A stretch of 64,000 bases of DNA, taken from Musa acuminata AAA Group. Lineage: Eukaryota > Streptophyta > Magnoliopsida > Zingiberales > Musaceae. Shown piece after piece: positions 1-8,887 of the stretch (position 1 is its first letter; each line of letters opens with the position of its first letter). The notes below the pieces were generated by a model that made no database searches, had not been told where the DNA came from, and worked only from the letters and a program-made list of their open reading frames with translations. The translations under genes and the position numbers were made by a program. The DNA is taken from positions 16,323,001 to 16,387,000 of the forward strand of contig NC_088327.1 in assembly GCF_036884655.1 (NCBI RefSeq), written 5' to 3'.

Positions 1-676
1 TATGTAGTAAAACTTGCATATCGTAAAAATTGCTAGCTTGTAGTCTAAAGAGAAGCAAATAGTTTCTATCTCAAGAAATGCTAAACTTGCACTTTGCAAC
101 GAAAGCAAAATTGCGAGCTCAAACATTGCAAAGGAAGCAAAAATTTGCTAGCTTGCAACTTACATATTTCAAGAAGCAAGAGTTGCCTTCTTGAACATCT
201 CTAATTTTGCTAGCTTGCATAATGTAGAAGTTGCTATCTCAAAAGAAGCAAAAGTGCTACCTTGTATGTTGTAAAACTTACATATCTAAAACTTGATAGC
301 TTGAATGTTCTAAGCATGATGTAATACTTGCTAAATTTTCTAGCTTCAAAACTGCATGATGATAAAACCTGATATTATGTTTTTCATGCAATGAGTTGAA
401 CTTATATCACAAACACAAGAATAGTTGTACTTCTCCTTTTTGTTGATGACAAAGGGGGAGAAGTATATTGATGACATGACATGTTATGCATAAGTTTATG
501 CATCAGTTCATGATGACGTGTTGCAAGTATTCATGATGAATATTGCAATGACTTGAATTCAGTTTAAATTCAAGGTTCTATCAATATGATATATTGATAG
601 GGGGAGTTTGTTTAAACTCCAGGAGTTAAGTTTAACTCCGTCATCAATTGGTTGTCATCATCAAAAAGGGGGAGAT
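1..676 (+). other. Non-coding 3' internal region of A1 with repeated GCTAGCTTG / GAAGCAAAA motifs and three polypurine tracts
   Basis: No coding potential is seen. Bases 1-350 are made of degenerate short repeats built from GAAGCAAAA and TTGCTAGCTTG. Purine tracts lie at 451-463, about 597-606, and 662-676; the last directly precedes the LTR and is the expected plus-strand primer. The first is preceded by TGTTGATGAC, an arrangement repeated in A2, B and (inverted) D. Confidence 0.8.
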
Positions 677-1738
677 TGTTGAATCTGATATTTTGATGAT
701 GAAACCAATTGATAATTGTGTTTATGTTTTAATCTGCGTTTTGAGTGACGTAGGATGTTCGATCAGGATGAGACAATTAAAGTAGAAAAACCATGTTATG
801 CCGGAGGAACATGTCAGAAGATTGGACGTCGGGCCGGTGGATCGGTCGACGTATCGACAGAAGGCTTCGGGCCGTGGACTCGGGCATCAGGCCAAGAAGA
901 GCGGGTATTGTGCCAAGGATATCGGAGTTGCGGAGTCAACTGGCCAATTGGGCAATAGGTCACAGGAGAGGACGATGCGCCGAAGAATCGGACGAAGCAT
1001 CGAGGGATCAATGATATACCGGACAACTTCGTTAATTGCTTAGGATTAATTGTCTCGATTGAAGTTTTGTTTTACATGTGCAGGATTAACTACGATGGAA
1101 GTAAGACATGCAGCAGGAGTTGCGCAGGAGTCAAGACTATGATCACGTTGGGGGTTCGAGAGTTCGACGGAAGTCCGGATGGTCGTCGGAGGTTATGCGG
1201 GAACAAATCCGAGAAGTCCAGGAGCTTGCCAAAGAAGCTCATCGAAACTCACCAAGTGAATCATCATAAGTCTAGGAGTTTGCCGGAAGTCCACTGGAGC
1301 ATTGCCAAAGGTTCGTCGGATGTTCGCCGGAAGTTCGCCGGAAGCTCGTCGGAAGAAGCGATTGATGCATCTGAGCAAGTTGTAGTAAATGTCTTAAGAA
1401 ATATCATAGTTAGCATGTAGATTAAGTTAGGAATGGGAGGTGATCCCATTAACTTAATCTGGGGGCAATTGGGCCCTTGATAGACCCAAATTGAGTCGAA
1501 TGGATCAACCCATTCGGACCAGAATTCCTGCTAGGCGGTGGCACCGCCTGGGCTCAGTCTGTGAGTGAGACTGGGCGGTGCAACCACCCCTGTTAGGTGG
1601 TGGCACCGCCTAGAGGCTCAGTCTCCGAGCTGCCAGGCGATTGTACCGCCCCAGTCAGGAGGTAGTACCGCCAAGACCCCGAAAATCCGGGAAAAGACAC
1701 TTTTGAGCTCCAAATTCAAACCAGTTTGGGGCCTATAT
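677..1738 (+). repeat. 3' LTR of A1, first segment
   Basis: Begins TGTTGAATCT directly after the purine tract and is collinear with A2 LTRs at 48538 and 53625. It contains the CGG-rich GTTCGCCGGAAG array (about 1310-1355) and near-palindromic GGCGGTGGCACCGCC copies (about 1532-1675). It stops inside the TATA box, where C inserted. Confidence 0.9.
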
Positions 1739-3235
1739 TGTTGGGAAATCATTGGGGGCGACATCATATGCGCAGCGGAAGAACAAGAAAACAAAAATCC
1801 CCGATTCCCAAAAAGATGTTCGTCGTCGTGCGAAGATTGGTGCGCAAAAATCCGCAAAACACAAAACTGCGTATAGAGATTGTGTTACCTAGGGAGATCG
1901 TATATCCCTGTTTTCTTGCAGATCCTTAGGAGAGGGTGAAGGAGGTCAAGCATCCTCCTCTCTAGCGGTGATCCACACAGCAGGGTTGCGACGACGACGC
2001 TCCTCAAAACTCCAGGCCTACTCTGAGATGGAGAGGGAGAGGAGAATAGGAAAGGCAAGCAAAGACTCTAGCCTATGAGGCTGTGAATCCCTCCTATTTA
2101 TAGAGATCCCGTGTCAAACCCTATTGGGTCCTTCCCTAGTGGGTATTGGATCTGCATCCAATAAGACAAGGGCTCCGTCAGATATCTCATATCCGAACCT
2201 CTACTCATCGCAATGCCTACCATATGTGTGTGACCCTCTAGGCCCAATATCGAGCTAGCCGTGAGTCATACCTGTCAGAACTCCTTCTGATTGAGTGAAT
2301 TATTATCTCTGTAATAATTCACTTGACTCATCGACTACGGACGTACTAGGCCACTACGCCGTAGTCCCCAGACGATACAGGGCAATCCAATCCATTGGAC
2401 CTGTCTGTCCTCAGTTACCATGTACCTATAGTCACTCATCCATCTAATATCCCAGAGACCGTATATCGAGCATGGTGCTGTCAGACCCATACGGTTTCTA
2501 CTCGAGTCTCGCTCTAATCGGATTCTCCCGGAGAACTCTTTCTCTCTCAACCCGAATGTCCCTGGCCAAGGATTTGTCTGAGGAAGAACACATAGGATAT
2601 TCCTCTCATTACGTCGAGAGTGGATGATCCTTTATTGACACTCAATAGCCCTCGTAAGGTCGACTACCACTCCCAATGACCAGCTGTACTAGATATGGGG
2701 ACAACCATACCTATAAGTCTGGTATCAAAGAGTGGAGCACTCATACAGGACATCCTTGGTGTCTCAAGTTTAAGGACCAGATACACCACTAGGACTACGG
2801 AATCGCTGTCTGACAATAAGGCATCATCAACCATCCAGCATTTCGTAAGCGGATCAATCAGTGAACTCATTCTCCAATGAGCACCTGTACTGTATCCTTA
2901 GTGTCCCTACACGAGCAGCTATGAGACCAGCTGCATCCATCATATGGACGGGTATACAGCACACCAGTCTATCCGGTTATCACGATGTCCCTCTCGAGTA
3001 ACTTATGACCGGGATTATTTAGGATATGTGTTTAAAGGTGAATCGATCTCATTATCGTGATCTCATCACGATCCGATTCCCATTGCACAAATCCAAGGAC
3101 ATCACAATATATATATGCATTTATGCAATAGTTATAAAGTGATATACGCCAAAATATAATAAGCAAAAAGATTCTGTATCAAGTCACACGTGCCATCACT
3201 CACGTGATTGGCTTGTTGGGCACCTATGACTAGCA
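1739..3235 (-). repeat. 3' LTR of element C
   Basis: 1497 bp, TG...CA termini on both strands (plus strand TGTTGGGAAATC to GACTAGCA). It is very similar to the 5' LTR at 8888-10317 but retains 63 bp (2753-2815) that the other copy has lost. Confidence 0.95.
2094..2103 (-). promoter_or_regulatory. TATA box of the C 3' LTR
   Basis: The minus strand reads CTATAAATAG about 1.14 kb into the LTR, and the same site is at 9239-9248 in the 5' LTR. This would put the U3/R border about 30 bases downstream (near 2065). Inferred from sequence only. Confidence 0.6.
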
Positions 3236-3250
3236 ATCTCCCACTTGACC
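3236..3250 (-). other. Polypurine tract of element C
   Basis: The minus strand reads CAAGTGGGAGAT directly before the 3' LTR, the expected plus-strand primer position. The following 90 bases up to the RNase H remnant are non-coding. Confidence 0.8.
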
Positions 3251-3343
3251 TAAAGCCAATCACCTATGTGTCTGATCCCCATCAGACCTCTGTGACGCTC
3301 AAAGACAATATGAGACAACGGCTTTGTTAGTGGATCTGCAATG

Positions 3344-3934
3344 TTATCTTCGGATGGAACTCTTTCCACTGCTATATATCCTCGGGTTACGATCTCTCTT
3401 ATAAATTGGAACCTCCTCAGAACACTTCTGATGAGACCCGGGTTCCCTTATTTGAGTAATCACCCCATAGTTGTCGCAATATAAGGAAGTCGACTTGTCG
3501 CTATCTGTATCGACTCCCAAATCTATGATGAACTTCTTCACCCAGACTCCCTCCTTTGCTGCATCCGTTGCAGCAATGTACTCCGCCTCTGTGGTCGAGT
3601 CAGCAGTGGTATCTTGCTTGGAACTCTTCCAGCACACTGCTCCTCCATTCAAGGTGTACACATACCCTGAATTCGACTTGCTATCATCGACATCAGACTG
3701 AAAACTTGAGTCAGTGAAGCCTTCAACCTTAAGGCTATTACCTCCATATACTAGTAAAAGATCCTTAGTCCTTCTCAAGTACTTAAGGATACACTTTACT
3801 GCTTTCCAGTGCTCCAAGCCTGGATCCGCCTGATACCTGCTCGTGACACTCAGAGCATGTGCTATATCAGGCCTAGTACATAGCATGGCATACATGATAT
3901 ACCATATTGCTGAGGCATAAGGTATCATATCCAT
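3344..3934 (-). pseudogene. Element C RNase H domain (broken)
   Basis: A 196-codon open stretch with the Copia RNase H region: TRPDIAHALSVTSRY near the start, then GFTDSSFQSD with an acidic catalytic residue, and the STTEAEYIAA block. It is joined abruptly to the reverse transcriptase frame: the usual linker between the two domains is missing and the frames differ, pointing to an internal deletion near 3925-3940. After the SHQKC residues the frame departs from the family pattern, so a second frameshift removed the normal C-terminus (the usual ADPLTKP-type end is absent). Not functional as it stands. Confidence 0.85.
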
Positions 3935-4728
3935 GTTCGCCCTTTCTTAGAATTTTCAATGCCAAACATTTTGACAATGGTTTCTATGTACCTGGACTGG
4001 GACAAGCCAAGCATCCTCTTGGATCTATCTCTATAGATTCTAATCCCCAAGATATAGGATGCTTCCCCTAAGTCCTTTATGGAGAAGTGTCTAGATAACC
4101 AAGTCTTTACTGTGGATAGCATTCCTACGTCATTCCCAATGATGAGGATGTCATCCACATATAACACCAAAAAGGTGATAGCGCTCCCACTTACCTTTCT
4201 GTATACACAAGGCTCATCTTCGTTCTTAACGAAGTTATAAGATCTGATTGCCTCATCAAATCTTATGTTCCAACTTCGGGAAGCTTGCTTTAGTCCATAA
4301 ATGGATCTAAGCAACCTACACACCTTATCTGGGCAATTCTTGGACACGAATCCCTCAGGTTGCATCATATACACCTCCTCCTCGAGGTTCCCGTTGAGGA
4401 ATGCGGTTTTCACATCTATCTGCCAGATCTCATAATCATAGTGTGCTGCAATAGCCAATAGAATTTTGATGGATTTTAGCATTGCTACGGGTGAGAAAAT
4501 TTCGTCGTAGTCAACACCTTGCCTTTGACGATACCCCTTAGCCTTCTAATCCCTTGCTTTATAGGTCTCTACCTTTCCATCTACTCCGATCTTTTTCTTA
4601 AAGATCCACTTGCAACCGATGGGTACAATACCTTCGGGCGCATCAACTAGGTTCCAAACCTTATTGGAGTACATAGAATCCATCTCAGAATTCATGGCTT
4701 CTTGCCACTTCCCGGAGTCTATACTCAT
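3925..4728 (-). pseudogene. Element C reverse transcriptase domain (broken)
   Basis: Two open stretches carry the Copia reverse transcriptase. The upstream one (4546-4728) has the N-terminal WNLVDAPEGIVPIGCKWIFK block. The downstream one (3925-4482) has QIDVKTAFLNGNLEEEVYM, SIYGLKQASRSW and the catalytic YVDD (codons 4150-4161), which is intact. An in-frame stop near 4545 separates the two blocks. The catalytic core is conserved, but the chain is broken at both ends: by that stop and by the deletion leading into RNase H. Confidence 0.88.
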
Positions 4729-4746
4729 AATAGCCTCCTCGTAGGT

Positions 4747-5379
4747 CTAAGGATCAATATCCTCTACATCCTCTGCTCTAATATGTCCCACATATCTCTC
4801 AGGAGGATGGGATACTCTATCAGACCTGCGTAAAGTTGATACTTGTGTATTAGGTACCTGAACAGACTCGGGCTGTAGAGTGGTGCTTGAGCTTGGTTCT
4901 CCAACCTCGCTCAATTCTATCATTCTCCCACTATCTCCGTCAAGAATGTGTTCCTTCTCAAGGAACACTGCTCTCTTAGCTACAAAGACCTTTTGGTCCT
5001 CGAGATGATAGAAATAATACCCACAAGTTTCCTTGGGGTATCCCACAAATTTGCATCGCTCTGTCCTTGATTCTAACTTATCGGGGTTGTGTCTTTTAAC
5101 ATGGGCAGGGCAGCCCCAAATCTTAACAACCTTAAGATCAGGCTTCTTCCCTTTCCATATCTCATATGGTGTAGACACTACCGACTTAGTTGGAACTCTG
5201 TTCAGAAGGTAAGCTGCGGTTTCTAGGGCATATCCCCAGAATGAGATGGGTAGGTCAGCGAAACTCATCATGGACCGTACCATATCTAATAATGTACGAT
5301 TTCTCCTTTCAGAGACACCATTGAGCTGAGGTGTATAAGGAGGTGTCCATTGGGATAATATCCCATGGTCCTTGAGGAA
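4747..5379 (-). pseudogene. Element C integrase C-terminal part and linker
   Basis: Continues the integrase past a nonsense codon at about 5380. It has the conserved NGVSERRNRTLLDMVRSMM block with the catalytic glutamate of the DDE triad, then PYEIWKGKKPDLK, the KIWGCPAHVK block and the C-terminal FVGYPKET segment. A hydrophilic linker (LRRSDRVSHPPERY) leads toward reverse transcriptase and ends at a stop near 4746. A glutamine codon changed to TAG at 5380 probably separated this part from the upstream integrase; that is inferred from the family pattern. Confidence 0.85.
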
Positions 5380-6460
5380 CTAAGTAAACTCTGTACTTAA
5401 GTACTCACCTCCTCGATCTGATCGAAGAGTTTTGATACTCTTTCCAGTCTGGTTCTCCACCTCATTCTTATACTCTCTGAATTTCTCAAAGGCCTCGGAC
5501 TTGTACTTCATTAAGTACACATATCCATACCTTGAGAAATCATCAGTAAATGTAATGAAGTAGGAGTAACCTCCAATGGCATGAGTTGACATGGGTCCAC
5601 ATACATCACTATGTATGAGTTCCAACAACTCAGTGGCTCTCTCTCTAGTTCTACTAAATGGAGATTTGGTCAGTTTTCCACGAATGCAAGGCTCACAAGT
5701 TGCATATGACACATAGTCGAATGGATCTAGATATCCATCATTTAGCAACTTTTGAATCCTTCTTTCATGGATGTGACCTAGCCTACAATGCCACAGGTAT
5801 GCACTGTTCAACTCATCTCGTTTCCTTTTGGACACATTTACATTCATGATATGTGGAGTGGTGTCTAACATAAATAAACCATTATGCAATGTTCCTTTCG
5901 TGATGATCTTATCATCTAATAATATCGAACAACCATTGTTCTCAAAAACAAATTTATATCCACTAACTATTAAACATGAAATGGAGATAATGTTTTTGAT
6001 AATAGAAGGAACAAAATAACATGCATCTAATGCAATAAAAGCTCCACTAGGCAGATGTAGGGCGACCTCGCCAACAGCTAATACAGCAACTTTTGCTCCA
6101 TTACCCATCTTGAGGTCCATCTCGCCTCTCTCTAGTCTCCTAGGCCTTGCCAGAACCTGCAACGAATTGCATATATGATAAGCACTACCGGTATCCAATA
6201 CCCATGTGTTATCATAAGAGTTTGACAAATGGAGACTGATCATGAATGTATCTGAAGCTTCATCAAGTTTTTGTTTCGCCCTTTCTGCAAGGTACTCTTT
6301 GCAGTTTCTCTTCCAGTGCCCATCTTTACCACAGTGGAAGCACTGGCCTTTGTCCTTTGTTGGGTCTTTCTTAGCAACCTTTGCTTTACCTTGTTTGCCC
6401 TTGCCCTTTCCCTTCTTAAGGGACCTTTCTGCTTTCCTTTTCTTTCTGGTATCACCTGTA
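5380..6460 (-). pseudogene. Element C zinc knuckle, protease and integrase N-terminal part
   Basis: This frame carries an intact CX2CX4HX4C zinc knuckle (CFHCGKDGHWKRNC, 6301-6342), then the aspartic protease site WVLDTGSAYHIC, the GAG-pre-integrase block LWHCRLGHIHERRI, a Cys pair (CEPCIRGK), and the integrase core with LIHSDVCGPM, TFTDDFSRYGYVYL and SDRGGEY. It ends at a TAG at 5380. It lies one frame away from gag: a single-base frameshift near 6455-6465 separates the knuckle from the rest of gag. Confidence 0.88.
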
Positions 6461-7069
6461 GAGAACTGGCTTCTCTTTCTTAATAGTACTCTCTGCCTCC
6501 CTCAACATATTGAGGAGCTCTGGGAGAGTCACCTCAAGCTTGTTCATATTAAAATTCATTATGAATTGTGAAAAGGAATCTGGTAGGGACTGAAGCACAA
6601 TGTCCACACACAAGTTATCCTCTAAGACCATTCCTAGACCTGTGAGTTTCTCTATCCACTCAATCATCTTTAGGACATGGTTCTGAACCGGTGTCCCCTC
6701 AGTCATCCTAGCGCGGAAAAGGCTCTTGGATATCTCATATCGTTGAGTCCTTCCCTGTTCCTCAAACAATTTACGGACATGTAGGAAAATGGATCTGGCA
6801 TCCATCTTTTCATGTTGTCTCTGTAACTCTGGAGTCATAGAGCTCAACATATAGCACTGAGCAAGAGTGGAGTCATCAATGTACTTCACGTAGCGAGCGA
6901 TCTCATCCTCGCTTGCCCCTTCTTCGGGCGTAGGCATCACTGTATCAAGGACGTACACGATTTTCTCCGCTGTGAGAACAATTCTCAAGTTACGGAGCCA
7001 ATCCGTATAATTTGGACCAGTGAGGCGGTTGACATCATGTATGCCACGTAAGGGATTTGAAAGCGACAT
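6452..7069 (-). CDS. Element C gag (capsid part), truncated by a frameshift
   Basis: An open frame of 205 codons starting with ATG at 7069, with the UBN2/retrotran_gag-type Copia capsid region: LTGPNYTDWLRNLRIVL near residue 18, then YMLSSMTPELQRQHEKM, the LFEEQGRTQRYEISKSLF block and the C-terminal helix LPELLNMLREAESTIKKEK. The normal protein would continue into the zinc knuckle, but a one-base shift brings a TGA here. Gag would form the virus-like particle and package the element RNA. The start follows a leader of 1.8 kb after the primer site. Confidence 0.85.
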   Translation of the reverse strand: MSLSNPLRGIHDVNRLTGPNYTDWLRNLRIVLTAEKIVYVLDTVMPTPEEGASEDEIARYVKYIDDSTLAQCYMLSSMTPELQRQHEKMDARSIFLHVRKLFEEQGRTQRYEISKSLFRARMTEGTPVQNHVLKMIEWIEKLTGLGMVLEDNLCVDIVLQSLPDSFSQFIMNFNMNKLEVTLPELLNMLREAESTIKKEKPVLYR

Positions 7070-7264
7070 TTTCTGAAAATAAAGATGTAGCAGAAATAAA
7101 TAACATGCAGATTTTGCAAGAAATAAACTATCAAGATATGGACTTCTATTTTAATATGCTCCCACTATTTTACTATCGAGTCACGCGACACCCTCAGCAC
7201 GTAAAACGAAAGTCTCCGGCAGACTTCTAGTGGGGATCAGGATCCAATCAGCGTCTTAGTGTAA

Positions 7265-7557
7265 CCTCGAGGGACTCGACCAATCACACTAAGCCTAAAA
7301 GGTAGGCAACTCTTGCCGATCACAACTCCTTGTGATTCCCGTCCTGTTCGGCCTCCGAATCACCATGGCCTCGAGGGACTCGACCAACCATGATGCTCGG
7401 TTAAGTCAACACCTTCGTTACAAGATGAGTCTGATTTGATGATATACCCTCGAGGGACTCGACCAAGCATACCATGCCCTCAAGTCACCGGTGACATCTC
7501 TATGTCGTAAGCAAGATAGCGAATCACGATATAGGTGAGTCTCGAGGGACTCGACCA
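7265..7557. repeat. Four spaced copies of CCTCGAGGGACTCGACCAA in the C leader
   Basis: Copies at 7265-7283, 7369-7387, 7448-7466 and 7540-7557 (the last with T for the first C). Spacing is 104, 79 and about 92 bases. Each copy contains the palindrome CTCGAG. The intervening sequence is not obviously repeated apart from short bits such as CACCAT/AATCAC. Confidence 0.85.
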
Positions 7558-8339
7558 ACTCAACCTACACCGGGAATCGGTTCCTACTCATAACGATGGA
7601 AGGCCACGTGGGTCAATCTAATTGTCTCACGTTTACCGACTTAATATTATCGAGAGATGTTTCTATAATTTGGTCTCCTAATATGACATGTCACACATAT
7701 ACATATTTAATATATATCTACATCGCATGCAAATATATATACATATCTAGTATGTGTATAAGCAATCACATCAGATGATCATGGACCACAACCTAATATG
7801 ATTAGGCCCGAGCCAGTAGGCCTAATCACTCACATCAAGATCTATGTGTGCAACGGTGCATCTCCATGCCCTGTGATTGTCCATCTCGTCCTCGTCGGTT
7901 CCGTCGACATCTTGATGCATCTCCATGCATCACGATCGTCCGTCTCGTGGGTCCCGCTATCGCATCCACGCTCCCGCTACGCCTCCTCATGTGATTACAA
8001 CTTAATCATAGGCACGCAGGCCCGACAATAAACGAGAAATATAATGGAGGTTCGCAGACCTCAATAATAATAATCATAAGTACACACATCACACGATCTA
8101 TGATCATCCGTCCACACATCATACATCACATGTATAAATAATCATCATCATGTAGGACTACTAGATAATAATAAAAATAATAATCAACTAAACCTTTTAA
8201 TTAATTAATATTTTTTTGAAATCAGGGACATGTAGGGAATTTCTCAATTCCTAAGGGTATTTTCGTAATTTGGACAAAAGACAGAAACTGGAATTTCTCA
8301 AATTCCGAGGGGCAAAACTGTCTTTTTCCCAGAAAGCCC

Positions 8340-8765
8340 TAATGCCCTTTCCCCCTTTCGCTGCTGCCGCCGCCGCCACCCTGCCGGCGGCGGCCTGTGC
8401 GGCGGGGCGAGGGCACTGCCCTCGCCTGCAGGCGGCACGCCCGCTGGCGGCGATGCCGCTGCGGGTGGGCGCCCCCTTCGGGCGCCGCTGCCTCCGCAGG
8501 CGGTGCTGTACCGCCGGGCGGCCGCCCCTGTGGGGGGGGTTTCGCCCGCGGGAGCAGCGGCGGCAGGCGTCGCGCGTCGCTGCCCTGCGGCGGCAGTCGC
8601 CGCTTCCTTTCGGCGGCAGGCGCCGCTGCCCTGCGGCGCCTCTGCCCGTGGGTTGCCAGCCCCGCCGGCAGCAAGCCTGCTGCAAGCAGGCCGCCGGCCG
8701 GCTGCTGCAGACGCAGCCCCTGCGCTGCCCGCCTTCGGCTGCGCTGCACGCACGCAGATCGAGGG
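8340..8765. other. Very GC-rich block in the C leader
   Basis: About 420 bases rich in GCC/GGC/GGCGG repeats, in sharp contrast to the AT-rich surroundings. Long open frames exist on both strands, which is expected when stop codons are compositionally rare. Predicted peptides are low-complexity Ala/Arg/Pro/Gly and resemble no family I recognise. Confidence 0.75.
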
Positions 8766-8874
8766 CAGCAACTGTTGGTGCCCTTTCTCGCTTTTGCGTC
8801 AACGATTTTAACGTCAATATTCTTCCTAAACATAATACACGCAGTTCAAAACCAATCATTCGCACGAACAATCT

Positions 8875-8887
8875 GGCTCTGATACCA
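8875..8887 (-). other. Primer-binding site of element C
   Basis: The minus strand reads TGGTATCAGAGCC, complementary to the 3' end of initiator-Met tRNA, directly next to the 5' LTR. Confidence 0.85.

Larger units (their letters stand above)
7070..8874 (-). other. Long 5' leader of element C
   Basis: About 1.8 kb between the primer-binding site and the gag start. It contains four copies of a 19-base motif (7265-7557), a simple AT-rich stretch (8040-8220) and a very GC-rich block (8340-8765). No protein-coding content is recognised. Confidence 0.6.

Noticed and set aside
755..1420. Open frames in A-type LTRs (also 48518-49259, 53596-54302)
   Set aside because: They recur because the LTR recurs; frames are inconsistent between copies and contain no domain.
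7265..7557. Regularly spaced repeats considered as a CRISPR array
   Set aside because: Spacers of 60-85 bases vary in length, the sequence is plant nuclear DNA inside a Copia leader, and no cas-like gene exists.
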